Part shown: positions 1 to 10,490 of the stretch, one piece after another
Numbering within the stretch: position 1 is the stretch's first letter
Layout of the letters: every line of letters starts with the position of its first letter
The notes under the pieces: model-generated
Seen by the model: only the letters and a program-made list of their open reading frames with translations
Databases searched by the model: none
What the model was told of the DNA's origin: nothing
Made by a program: the position numbers and the translations under genes
Origin: Cylindrotheca closterium
Lineage: Eukaryota > Bacillariophyta > Bacillariophyceae > Bacillariales > Bacillariaceae
Assembly (NCBI GenBank): GCA_933822405.4
Contig: CAKOGP040002191.1
Span: 1-64,000 of the forward strand
Direction: 5' to 3'
DNA length: 64,000 nt

Positions 1-255
1 AGTACGTGGTCTGTCCTCCGTACGTGTAGTTTTGTAGTCTGAAAGAATCTGGTAGTCACAAGTTTTCCTTGTCTATATTTCGTCCAGTAATTGATCTGTT
101 TTGGCTGACTAGCAGCGCATTTTAACGCATGTATCAACATCCACTCCCAACCCTCCTGGAGGTCCATTTTGTCGTGTAATACGATTGATTTTCGGAACGG
201 TATTCTTCGGAACGTGTTCTTTGGCGTCCTTGTACACGACGCCTCGCACAAATGC

Positions 256-262
256 TATATAA
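256..262 (+). promoter_or_regulatory. TATA-like box upstream of the small lysine-rich gene
   Basis: The run TATATAA lies about 95 bases before the ATG at 358, a reasonable place for a core promoter of the candidate two-exon gene that follows. The support is position and match only. Confidence 0.3.
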
Positions 263-357
263 GCATGTACATGACGCAATCGTATCGGAATCCAAACCAC
301 ATTATTGTTTTACCATACTCTGTCATAATTTCCATTGCAAACCAAACCAGAAAAAAA

Positions 358-727
358 ATGCCACAATATTCAAAGGTAAGCATAGTCATCGTTGCATGTT
401 TCGACTACTGTATCGCTGGCACGAAGAGTTGGGCCGCAAGGTTGCTTCTGCTATGATATGGAAGCGAAAGCGTGCAATTTGCAGGTTTTACCTCTATTCG
501 TATGAAAATGTCCTGCCCAACCCAGAATAAAGCTTGCTCATGGTATCCCTCTTGCTTTGATGATACAGGTCGCTCAGGGCAAGAACAAGCAGCCTCCTCA
601 TGAGGCCAAGGGCAAGAAACCTGCAGTTGACAAGAAGCCAAACACTGGCAAGAAGTCGAAGCACGTTGAAGACACGAAGACAAAGCCAGTCACAGTTGAA
701 GACAAAAAGACAAAGCCAACTCATTGA
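358..727 (+). CDS. candidate two-exon gene for a 58-residue lysine-rich protein
   Basis: Exon 1 is 358-375 (MPQYSK, preceded by an A-rich stretch) and ends at a GTAAGC donor. Exon 2 is 569-727, after the acceptor GATACAG. The 193-bp intron is phase 0. The joined product has 58 residues, is about one quarter Lys, lacks Cys, and ends with two similar segments, KTKPVTVEDK and KTKPTH. An alternative is a single exon from the in-frame ATG at 560 (MIQ then the same sequence), giving 55 residues. No known domain is recognised; it resembles basic histone-H1-like or ribosomal-tail composition only in a general way. Support is the intact frame, the matching splice phase and an upstream TATA-like box. 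It could also be the end of a longer gene. Confidence 0.4.
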
Positions 728-3129
728 GTAGTAAATGACAAACTTTGCAGAATCAACAGGACTTGAACATAACAACGAGAAAGGAGCGTCATAGGAGCGA
801 GTATATTTTAAGTTCAAGGAATTTATTAAAGATAATTATTCCAGCAATGCTATACTATAGGCGTCTGCGGTAGCCCATTAAACCTGATAGACCCTTTGAA
901 CATCACTTGTATCATCAAAGCGGTTTGATTCTGGTGGAAACAAAATGAAGTTAGGGCGATGTCTCACCGGTAATAACAGTACTGCCTGCGGTCACCAGGC
1001 TTCACACATTCGGGACCTACCATCGCGGGAGTCATACGTCATGACTGGGAACACTCCAGCAGGCATGCACAGTCCACATCTCGATCAGACTGCCCGCGGT
1101 AAAAATGCGTAGACGTGGTACGGCACTACTGACTCGTGCGATTCAAAGATAGTAACCAAGAGGCAAGAGGCTCAAACCGTACAAACGACCTTGTTGTGAT
1201 TACATATCTTGTTTTTTGAATGTGTACTATTTGCTTAATGTATATAGATTAGTGATGTATGTACTTTGAATTACAATATTTGGTATAGGATCAATCAGAT
1301 TCAGGCATTTCCACCAAGTCATCTGAAATGTTGGAATGAAGTCAAAAGAAAACCGTTGCCGAACATCTCTTTTCCATCGTAGCACTCCATACCATCGCCA
1401 AATACTGATCCCTATAGGTATAATAACAACTTTGATGGCGGTCTGACCTTGTCTGGGTACCGGCACGGGGCCCTAGGAAAGATTCTCAACAACTTTTGGA
1501 CTGTACGCCCATTTGATCATCCAGGTCAAATCTATGCAGTTTGATCCCTTCTACCTAGAAAACTCCCAATTCAACCGACCTATCGTTGTTACATGTACCC
1601 ATAGAGAACAAGTGTATGTTAGAATAAAGAAATGCAAGGAAATTAGGCCCACCATTCGACAAATACTGGTTTTGGGGCAAAACTTATATGAATTCTGACC
1701 CATTCAGGCCACTGTACGCTTGATTCAGGCTGAATCAATGACTAAGTCGCATACTCTTCAAACAACAAGGATCAATGTAAGAATCTGGTGCATGATTGAG
1801 TGGCTGTCCCTTACCATGGCGACCATGAGCGGCCTTTGGGACCTGCCGAACGATGGCAAATCGAAAGGAACAAAAATGAAAATCCAAAAATCTCTGCAAC
1901 CAAAGTACATGAAGCAACCAGCAAGTCCCCAACATAGTATAGACACCAATAGAGCCTACCACCATTCGGAGAAAGACTTTCTTTGCGTGTGGAGCCCATT
2001 ATGGACCCCAAAGGACCGCCCTGCAGAACCAGGTGGACGAACCATGGTTGATTGTAGTATGAATGAGGCGATATAAAAATTGCTTCAGTGGGCATTTTGG
2101 AGACCAAAGAAACCAATGCGCTCAGATCACTTCGTACAAAGAAAAGAGATAGGAATAATACAAAGATATCGTTAGCTCTGCATCCATTTCCTCTGGGCGG
2201 ACGATGACTGCAAGTCTGTCAAAGCTCACCATCATGTCGCAATCGAATCCATCGGCCATTTTCGGTAGATTTCTATGGTGCGATCTTTCGTTGTGCAAGG
2301 ACTTTTTCGATTTTGAGCTTCTTCAATGCATTATGAGCGAGAACATTCAAAAAATCCTTGCACAACAATGTTATGTTGATGCCAACGAGCCTCCAGGAAG
2401 TTGACAACGGAAATGGAAGTTTTGTGTTTCGTCCATTTGGCACGAAATTTAAAGGTACTATTCTAGGCATGATTCATGACACATCCTACCAGAAACTTAC
2501 TATTGGTTTGGACTGTATAGGTGTATCAACCATTGGAGAATTGCATATGGCCTTCTTGTCGCCAACCAGCTGCTGCTGCTGCTGCTGCTGCCCCTGAAAC
2601 CATTTTGTAATCAGCCACTGTCGCATTTGCCTTCATATGCTGCACCTTCTAAATATCTCACACAATTCGCCTTATATTTCTTTCAGTCTGCACAGTGGAC
2701 GACAGCGCTCACGCCGACCTTCAAAGCCAACGAGCAAGGAGATAGCAAAACAATATTATTCCCCTTGCGGGCAACACTGACTCCAGTAGAGTATCCAGCT
2801 TGTTCGTTTCAGCCCCCACGGCGGTAGATTGTTGGCGAAGCGCATTCTTTTCCAATCTTGTCTTCTCCATCATTATTTGATGGCTCGGTTTTTGGTACGG
2901 TTAACGGGGTCGACTGACTGTAGTACATAACATTTTCGCAGTCATTAGGGAAACACCAGACGCAACCCGACTCTCGAAGATCATCAAGGTAAAGGTGCCA
3001 ACCACACAAATACATACAGAAGACCCAGAAAGATCTCACGTATAGTGGAGGTGGAAATATGGCTGTCTAATATCTTCAGGGCGCTGTGACAGACTTTGAA
3101 ATCATCACAGTGATTTCCAACTTCGGTTA
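728..3129. other. gene-poor stretch without a convincing gene
   Basis: Only short open frames with no recognisable domain occur here. A (GCT)n run at 2569-2591 ends one of them in poly-Cys, which argues against coding. The stretch may contain decayed gene material, because the next 330 bases do. Confidence 0.5.
2569..2591. repeat. (GCT)n trinucleotide microsatellite
   Basis: About seven and a half uninterrupted GCT/CTG units in non-coding sequence. Confidence 0.8.
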
Positions 3130-3465
3130 GAACGTGCCGCAGTCTTGGTCGTTTGTTGGCTTGTTACCATATTTGCTAATGGAAGAATGCGGACGGAAAT
3201 GGTTCATTCCTTTTATTATGGCGAATATGTGAGGATATTTGGTAAAAACGCAAGTGCTTACTTTCGGTTGTGGCCTTTCCGACGCTGAAAGCATTTCAAT
3301 CCACTACTTCCTCCAAGAAGTCAAAGAACTTTTGTGGTGGTGCGGTGGTGGTTGTCCACTGATGAAGAATCAGCCCAGTAATTATATTGAAACGCCAGCA
3401 AGACAGTACTTAAAAATTGGATCGACGCAGCATGGAGCATCTCAGCAAAATCGAATTCTGTTGCA
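3130..3465 (+). pseudogene. decayed fragment of the OSCA/CSC1-like channel gene
   Basis: This stretch aligns by eye with about 12436-12710 inside the first exon of the intact channel gene (residues about 263-355, the third membrane helix and the start of the cytosolic loop). Shared runs include CGTGCCGCAGTCTTGGT, GGACGGAAATGGTT, GCCGAAAGCATTTCAATC (one mismatch), TCCACTGATGAAGAATCAG and GATCGACGCAG. Small insertions and deletions break the frame, and a TGA follows the GCGAATATG match near 3228. No other exon of the channel is found nearby, so this looks like an old truncated duplicate. Confidence 0.8.
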
Positions 3466-4183
3466 TTCACAAATGACTGATTTGCAGATGTTCCAACTCC
3501 ATCTGTCACTCTTATTGTTCCTGCCTATACTACCCGAGTTTCAAGCTGCAGTGATCTTTATTGTATATGAGTGGTGAGTGGGTAAGTCAACTGGATCGCC
3601 ATCATGGGAAGTATCTACTACCCTCCTTTTTTCGCATCTCACTGTTATGCATCAATATAGACATTTCTGTTGATGATGTTCATGATGATAATGTTTTGAC
3701 ATTCCCACTCTGAGCTCGAACTATCATACTACCCTATTATTGTAACTCTTTTTGTTTCCACAGTATACCTCACAGTGTACGCAGTACTGTGCTGTTATGT
3801 ACTACTCATAACCGCTTATTACCAACAATCTCGTTCTCAATGCAATGTGTGTTTGCGGTTCACAAACATATATATGTAGGAACCGTAAATATATAAATGT
3901 ATAATAAATCCTTATATAAATATATAAATGCATGCAAGATCAAAGAGAAAGAGGCATATAAATGAGTGCAAATAAATGGTAATCGTGCTCTCTTTCCACT
4001 AAATAAAAGGATACTGAAGCCTCAACACATCTCCGCCTAAAACTTTAAATCCGTTTCCGAACTGTACGCTGCATTTTTTACAGTTGTTTCGCGCGGTCCC
4101 AAAAGTATTTTAGCTTGAAACTGTACCGCGGGTATCCAGCTGCAGCTCTGGAGATATTATGTATATATGCTAAAGATAGTGGC
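3466..4183. other. intergenic, AT-rich; upstream region of the Cys-repeat membrane protein gene
   Basis: No gene is seen. 3865-3965 is very AT-rich with repeated ATATATAAAT-type runs, which could be a promoter, a DNA-unwinding tract or simply biased sequence. Confidence 0.4.
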
Positions 4184-7100
4184 ATGCCTTCAGCGGAACA
4201 ACTTCCAATTCATGAGGCTACTTCCATGGTGGTTGTAGCTCCCGTAGATGACGAGAAATTATTGGATGGAAGTCGCAGTCGCAGTCGCAACAAACACTTA
4301 GTACGAAAGCTGAGTAGCAGCTCATCTCCAAGAAATAGCTCTCGATTCAACAACAAGTCATCATCACGTCCTAATTTGAGTGGCAGTAGTAGTAGTTCTC
4401 GAAGATCCTCAGCAAGTTCTACTCGGAATAGTCTGACTAGTTCTGGACACAAGTCAAGAAACAGCGGCTCCTCGAAAAGTATTACAACTCTTGGATCACC
4501 ATCATCTTCCGTTATTAAGAATCAGAATCAGAATCAGAATAATCAGCATCATGGAAGGAGAAGGAGGAGTACTAGCGGTAGCAGAAGGCGTACTTCCAAT
4601 GGTGGTGATCGACGATCTAGGAGCAAGGGCGAAAAACGAAGGAGCAGTAGTAGTAGTAACGGCACCAATACTACCACCAATCGGGAACGAAAATTGCCAA
4701 CCAGGCAATGGAGTAGTAGTGGTAGACAAGCCCCATTATTGAAACATCAGCAGCAGCAACAACAGCCAAGTGATGATGAATATACGGACACAACTATGAA
4801 TACGGCTACGGATGTTACATATTCTGAAGCGAGCGAAGAAATCCTCAGTAGTAGTAGGCGGAGTTCGAAACAACAAGATGCTACCAACCACGGTCTCAAA
4901 CGAGGGCATTCCTACAGCAGCAAGCGCAATAGTCCTCAGATCAAGAGCAGTAGTAGACAAAGTGGTTATGGTTCTCGAAGCAGCAGTAGCAAGGAACTTC
5001 TGTATCGTACAGATCATGGCACCAGTGATATCGAGAAGACCAAGATGAAATCACCACGTGCCACAAAGCCAGGAGTCCACGATGTTGTTGCTTCGGACAG
5101 CAGGCATACTCCTTCGAGCAAGAGTGGCAGTAGTCGACGAAGTGGTTATGGTTCTCGAAGCAGCAGCAGCAGCAGCAAGAAGGAACTTCTGTACGGTACA
5201 GATCATGGCAACGGTGATAGCGACAAGGCCAAGATGAAATCACCACGTGCCACAACGCCAGGAGTCCTCGATGTTGTTGTATCGGACAGCAATCATACTC
5301 CTTCGAGCAAGAGTGGCAGTAGTAGACGAAGTGGTTATGGTTCTCGAAGCAGCAGCAGTAAGGAACTCCTGTATGGTACAGGTCGTGGCAACGGTGATGG
5401 CGACAAGGCCAAGATGAAATCACCACGTGCCACAACGCCAGGTGTTGATCGACTGCGTCACTCCTGGCACACCACTGCTGCTGCATCATCTACTAGCAGT
5501 AATAATCGAAGTAGCAGCAGCAGCGGCAGCAATAAGATGGAGTTGCTCTATGGAGACAAGAAAAACAGTAGTAGGCTCACTCCTGCCAGTGAACCTGGAA
5601 GTGAACGAGTGGTGGGAACTCGCCAACTGCTCTACGGTGACAATAATGACAAATATGGCAAACGCGTATCCAGAAACAACAAAAGCTCTCGCTCCTCCAC
5701 ACCTGGAGTGGAAGAAGTAGACGGTGATGATGATCGGTACTCTTATGATGTCCCATTGACAACAAGTGTACCAAGAGAAGTTTCCAGCAGCCTGACAGCA
5801 GAGAATACTAATGATGATGAGGATGATTTGAATAGTAATGATGGTGAGCAAGCATACAATAAGCGTGAGAGTCATCATACAGAAGCTACTGCCGCTGACT
5901 CTGTCTCGGTTGTTGTACAAGAAAACAAAAAAAGCAAACGGAAATTCAGTTCACTTTGTATCATATCTACTGTACTGTTTGTTTTGCTTCTTGTGGTGGT
6001 GGGTGTTGTGGCAGGTTTTGTCTTTCTCGGCAACACCGATACCGATACTACTATTCCAGCCAATTCTGGTGCTACGGTCACCAACGCTACATCTGCACCG
6101 ACTGCATGGAGAACTTTTGGTCCTACTTCTGGTCAAGTTCCTCCAAGCACCAGTGCTCGTCCGAGCTCGTCGCCAGTTTCTCTATTGGATGATCTTTTGG
6201 ATCCACCAACTAAAGAGGATTGCCGGGCCATTTCCAACAATGAAACGATCCCTGGACAGGAGAACATGACCCAACGGGACTTCAACCTCAAGCTGGATGT
6301 TACGCTATCGGTTCATGGTGACATTCCAGAGGACGCCGTGGAACAATTGCTCGCAGCTCTGGAACAGCTCTTTATCCCAAAATTGGTGGGTTGCAACAAT
6401 ACCGAGACGGATGCAGTGGAAGACCAGCGACGCTTGCTGCGTACTACTAGCACCCCTAGGCGCTTGAATACATCCCCCTATATTATTGGAAATGGAGACG
6501 TCACGGGCAACGAGAACCGAGAAGACGAATGCAAAGAAGGAACTCCAGAACCGGAAAAATGTCACGTGATTGACGTGGAATTGACAGTTTATCTAAAGGA
6601 CGATGATGCCACAGAGTTCGATGTTGTAAGCATTGTATCCGAGGCCGGACAAGATGACTTGGTGCCGTTATTGGAGTTGTCACCAGATACTTTTGAAGAA
6701 GTGGCACTGACGGCTGCTGCTGGTGCGGTACCATCCGAGGAACCATCTACTCAACCATCGTTCTGGTCGAGTAATTCACCGTCTGTGGTTCCAACTTTGC
6801 CAGCATCTACGTCTCCTACGAATGCTCCTGTAGTAGGCCCAACCCCTCCTCCAAGTGCCTCACCTTCCAATTTACCAACTGCCACAGCATCAGCGTCGCC
6901 CTCAAATGCTGTGCCGAGTGGCAGTCCATCTGTGCAAGCAACTCCAGCACCAAGTCCTGAACCTACTACAAGCGCACCAACACAAGCCCCAGTGGTGGCA
7001 CCAGTAGCAACCCCTTTGCCAACTGAAACACCATCGGAAGCACCATCAATCTATCCAAGTTTTGCACCGTCTGGTTCGCCTTCCACCCCACCTCCTTCTT

Positions 7101-7852
7101 CTGCACCCTCTTTGTCGTCGAGTCATGTACCGAGTGAAGTACCGAGTGCATCACCATCTGTAAGATGTTATTGCACAACTACTAACGCCTGTGATATCAC
7201 TACCAATCAGTTCAGTGTTGGTTGTGGTTCCTGTGTGGGAGACGGAGCCTGTACTTCATTAACCTTTTCCAACGAGGCAGCGGCTACCCATACCATGGGA
7301 CAGAATTCGTGTCGGGGACAGGGAGCGTGCACCAGAGCGTCCATCCACACCATTGCCGATGGTTCCTGTACCGAAGCATGGTCGTGCCATGATAGACAAA
7401 TCAATATTGGCCCTGCGAGTTGCACAGCTGAATATTCCTGCGAGAACATGCCTGTCGCGATTGACTTTTGGAATTCTGCTCGAAATGGATTGCTTACCGT
7501 CAACACCGGTTCTTGTACTCAGCAAAAATCATGCCATTCGTTTTATGGAAATGTTGGATCTGGAAGCTGCACGGGTCAGTACGCTTGTTCGGAGCGATTG
7601 GAGCTGACCATTGGGAACAATGCCTGCCTTTCAGAGCATTCCTGTTCGTATGTAGCACCGACCAATGTTGGATTTCCATCGGCGCCGAACAGAATTGAAG
7701 TGGCCAACAATAGTTGCCAGGGGGCTTACAGCTGCCAATGTATGACGAAAGTATTGGTTGAAGGGGCCTGTAACGCATTGGGTGATTGTTGCGACAGCAG
7801 CAATCCAACACGGTATGCTCCAGGCTTTGTAGTAACTTCATCTCTTTCCTAG
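4184..7852 (+). CDS. Ser-rich single-pass membrane protein with Pro-Ser stalk and nine Cys-x5-Cys repeats
   Basis: The first ATG in the open frame is at 4184, giving 1222 residues; the frame is open further upstream but without ATG. Residues 1-585 are Ser/Arg/Lys-rich and disordered, with three nearly identical ~60-residue repeats (4950-5450) carrying SGYGSRSSSS, KELLYG and KMKSPRAT, then two diverged ELLYG copies. One membrane helix follows at about 587-615 (LFVLLLVVVGVVAGFVFLG). After a folded-looking segment, residues about 850-990 are a Pro/Ser/Thr stalk of the SPS-xx-PS type common in diatom surface proteins. The end, about 994-1206, has nine copies of [SA]C-x5-C spaced 22-40 residues. 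The absence of an N-terminal signal peptide and the basic N side suggest a type II protein with the Cys repeats outside or in the lumen. A cell-wall or adhesion role is inference; no enzyme domain is seen. Confidence 0.85.
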   Translation: MPSAEQLPIHEATSMVVVAPVDDEKLLDGSRSRSRNKHLVRKLSSSSSPRNSSRFNNKSSSRPNLSGSSSSSRRSSASSTRNSLTSSGHKSRNSGSSKSITTLGSPSSSVIKNQNQNQNNQHHGRRRRSTSGSRRRTSNGGDRRSRSKGEKRRSSSSSNGTNTTTNRERKLPTRQWSSSGRQAPLLKHQQQQQQPSDDEYTDTTMNTATDVTYSEASEEILSSSRRSSKQQDATNHGLKRGHSYSSKRNSPQIKSSSRQSGYGSRSSSSKELLYRTDHGTSDIEKTKMKSPRATKPGVHDVVASDSRHTPSSKSGSSRRSGYGSRSSSSSSKKELLYGTDHGNGDSDKAKMKSPRATTPGVLDVVVSDSNHTPSSKSGSSRRSGYGSRSSSSKELLYGTGRGNGDGDKAKMKSPRATTPGVDRLRHSWHTTAAASSTSSNNRSSSSSGSNKMELLYGDKKNSSRLTPASEPGSERVVGTRQLLYGDNNDKYGKRVSRNNKSSRSSTPGVEEVDGDDDRYSYDVPLTTSVPREVSSSLTAENTNDDEDDLNSNDGEQAYNKRESHHTEATAADSVSVVVQENKKSKRKFSSLCIISTVLFVLLLVVVGVVAGFVFLGNTDTDTTIPANSGATVTNATSAPTAWRTFGPTSGQVPPSTSARPSSSPVSLLDDLLDPPTKEDCRAISNNETIPGQENMTQRDFNLKLDVTLSVHGDIPEDAVEQLLAALEQLFIPKLVGCNNTETDAVEDQRRLLRTTSTPRRLNTSPYIIGNGDVTGNENREDECKEGTPEPEKCHVIDVELTVYLKDDDATEFDVVSIVSEAGQDDLVPLLELSPDTFEEVALTAAAGAVPSEEPSTQPSFWSSNSPSVVPTLPASTSPTNAPVVGPTPPPSASPSNLPTATASASPSNAVPSGSPSVQATPAPSPEPTTSAPTQAPVVAPVATPLPTETPSEAPSIYPSFAPSGSPSTPPPSSAPSLSSSHVPSEVPSASPSVRCYCTTTNACDITTNQFSVGCGSCVGDGACTSLTFSNEAAATHTMGQNSCRGQGACTRASIHTIADGSCTEAWSCHDRQINIGPASCTAEYSCENMPVAIDFWNSARNGLLTVNTGSCTQQKSCHSFYGNVGSGSCTGQYACSERLELTIGNNACLSEHSCSYVAPTNVGFPSAPNRIEVANNSCQGAYSCQCMTKVLVEGACNALGDCCDSSNPTRYAPGFVVTSSLS

Positions 7853-8363
7853 CTTGTATTTAAATTTATTATCTTTCAAAAAGTTATTGCTTCATCGTCA
7901 TTTGCATCATGTGCAGAAGAACCACAGTGGATTTTGTATTTGTTTTTTCGCGATTTTGTAGTACACGTCCTGGTGTCATCCGTCATCCGTAAGTTTGATT
8001 ACGGACTGACTTGAGTTCTTTGTGCGAGGAACAGTATCTTATATTATCTTTCCACGTGGTGCAATTTTTTATAAGAACTATTAGAGTACCATAATATCCA
8101 GAACCAGAATTCGAACGAAAATAGACAAATAAAATTTGCAAAACGCCGTTCAAAAATTTATAAAACGCCCTTCCACAGTACGAGTATATATAGTACAGCT
8201 ATCTAGCTAGTATTTCCAATGTGCGGAAGAACAATATGGTGGTGAAAAAAGTATCTGTTTCATATCCTTGATTTATTCCTTATTTTTTCTGTCGCAGAGA
8301 GCTTCCTCAAAGCGTCCTCACTCCCAATAGATTCTGACTAGAAAAGTAGAGGACATATACAGC
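7853..8363. other. intergenic; 3' end of the Cys-repeat gene and promoter of the phosphatase gene
   Basis: No gene is seen. A TATATATA run at 8185-8192 lies about 170 bases before the next start codon and is a possible TATA box. Confidence 0.4.
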
Positions 8364-10490
8364 ATGTCAAGCCATTTGAAGGTAGGGCAGCAGCACCATC
8401 CAAAATCTGGAGGACGGGCTGCAGGATCCGAGGACAAGATCACATCCTCTGAAGAATGGCAAGCTACTCCATGTAAACCAGGCGAAGCCCGCTTGACGAT
8501 CATTCAAATTACAGACACATATACTCTTGATCACTTGGCGTCAGTCAAAACTCTTCTTGCCGATACCAGAGAAAAATCAAAAGGATCCAAGGTCATTTCC
8601 ATCATGACAGGAGATTTCCTTGCCCCATACCTACTTTCTTCTATTGATCGTGGAAGGGGTATGATGAACGCCCTTTCCAAGATTCCAATCGATTATCTCA
8701 CCTGGGGAAATCATGAAGCCGACATTGCGCATAAGACGGTGTGCAAACATGTTCGCAATTTCCCAGGTGTTTGGTTGAACAGCAATATGCTGGATCATGA
8801 GGCGATGGATGCGCAGCAAGAGTTCGAAGTTATTGATATATGTTCCCCAGATGGTACCAACAGTCGCAAGATTGGCTTGGTGGCTGTGCTCTCAGATGAC
8901 CCTGGATTATACTCTCACTTCAAGGCGCCAGGAGCCTTTGGTGGTGCGACCATCGACGATCCCTGGAAGACGTTGAAACGACTGCAAGAAAAGCTACATG
9001 GGCCGGAATACAATGTCGACACGATAGTTCCATTGCAGCACACCTATGTTCCCGATGATCACAAGACGTGCCGCGAGTTTGACTTTCCAGTAGTACTGAG
9101 TGGCCATGATCACCATCGTGTCGATGAAGTTGTGGAAGGAACACGATTGCTAAAGCCTGGCATGGTAAGAAAGAATTGCGGGGCATGTATATTGATTATT
9201 GGTAATGCGTATGTTCTCGGATTATAGACTGACAGCTCTTGCGCTTTCCTTCCAACCTGTATTTTTTTTTCTTTCTCTCCAGGATTCGGTGTATGCCACT
9301 ATTCTGGAACTTGTCTGGCCCGATGGAAATGCCGAAGGAAAGAAACCAAAGATTAACGCATCTTTTGTCAAGACCAGCAATTGGGAACCTGAACCGGTAC
9401 TAGCGGAAGAAAACGAGAGAGCATACGATGCTTTGGCACCGCTACGAAACACCGAGCTGGCACGTGTCCCGGAACCATTCGAGCCGCTATCGTCCGTGAA
9501 CAGCCGTGGAAAAGTTTGTACCATGGTAAGTGGAATGAGCAACAATGCAAAAGATGCAAGATGGCTTCTGGAATATATGTCTACTAATCAATGATTCATT
9601 CCGTATTGACACATTAGGGAATTTTCATTTGCTCGTTGCTGAGATCTTCGCTGAACTCGTCACGTCGGCAACGCCATCACGACATTGACGCTGTGGTTTT
9701 AATGGGCGGCAATATTCGTGGAGGACAAGACTACGAGTTGGGATCTTTCTTTTCTTTGGAAGCGCTGGAAGCAGAAGTAAAGGGCGACGAGGTGATTGCT
9801 GTTGTTCCCATGCCTGGATGGTTGTTGGCCGAGGGAGTAGCAGCCACGCATGCTGGAGACCCAAGACCGGGATGGATGCAGTACGACCATGGCATGGCGG
9901 AAGACTGGTCGAGCGGAAAGCCAGTCGTCACCCAAGTTCGCGGGAAGCCAATTGATCACAAAAAAATCTACCGCGTTGCCACAAAGATCTCTGATCTCAC
10001 GAATGGTCAATCGCCACAATGGACTGAGTATTACAAGCAGCACCCAATGCTTCTCCCCCCCAAAGGTGCTTATGTAAACATCCAAGCTGACTTGATGGGA
10101 TACTTCGCGAAGAACTTATGGAGAAAGATTTGGGATGGCCTAACAGATTTCATTGGAAGGAAGTATGACCTGGATACTATTGACAACGAATACAATGCTG
10201 AGATGCGTTTGAAGAGTCTGGACAAGGACAAGGACGGCCTGGTCTCTGTTGAGGACATTCAAGCAGCTCTTGCCGATATTGTCGGATTGTCGGTCGACAA
10301 CAGAGAGCTATCACTTGCAAAATTCGTTCACTCATTTGCCGATACCAATGGATCAGGGGAAGTGACCCTTGAAGATTTGCAAACTTTCTGTGACGAAATG
10401 GACGAAGTACACGAAAAAGACGCCTGGCGCTTATCCTTTCCAAAATCATCCTCCTCACCTCAAGGTGAACATGTAGAGGCTTCGACTTAG
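8364..10490 (+). CDS. metallophosphatase/5'-nucleotidase-family protein with two C-terminal EF hands
   Basis: Three exons, 8364-9164, 9283-9525 and 9618-10490, with two phase-0 introns (GTAAGA...CAG and GTAAGT...TAG), give 638 residues. The N-terminal half is a calcineurin-like phosphoesterase: ITDTYTL near residue 50, TGDFLAP near 82, WGNHEADI near 114 and LSGHDHH near 245. The C-terminal 5'-nucleotidase domain contains VLMGGNIRGG near 375. Two EF-hand loops follow: DKDKDGLVSVED near 549 and DTNGSGEVTLED near 588. Family members hydrolyse nucleotides or related phosphate esters with two bound metals. The His of the first metal motif (DxH in classical members) is Tyr here. No clear signal peptide is seen, so a cytosolic site is more likely than secretion. 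The EF hands suggest calcium control (inference). Confidence 0.85.

Noticed and set aside
1720..2076. Forward 118-residue frame in the gene-poor left end
   Set aside because: No domain, unusual Met/Trp content; most likely chance or a relic.
2358..2597. Forward 79-residue frame ending in poly-Cys
   Set aside because: The end is a GCT microsatellite read as Cys; no independent support.
2809..3039. Reverse frame with FCMYLCGWHLYL, loosely like helix 4 of the five-helix family
   Set aside because: The likeness is limited to aromatic and Cys content; the CD and CSLGGAG motifs are absent.
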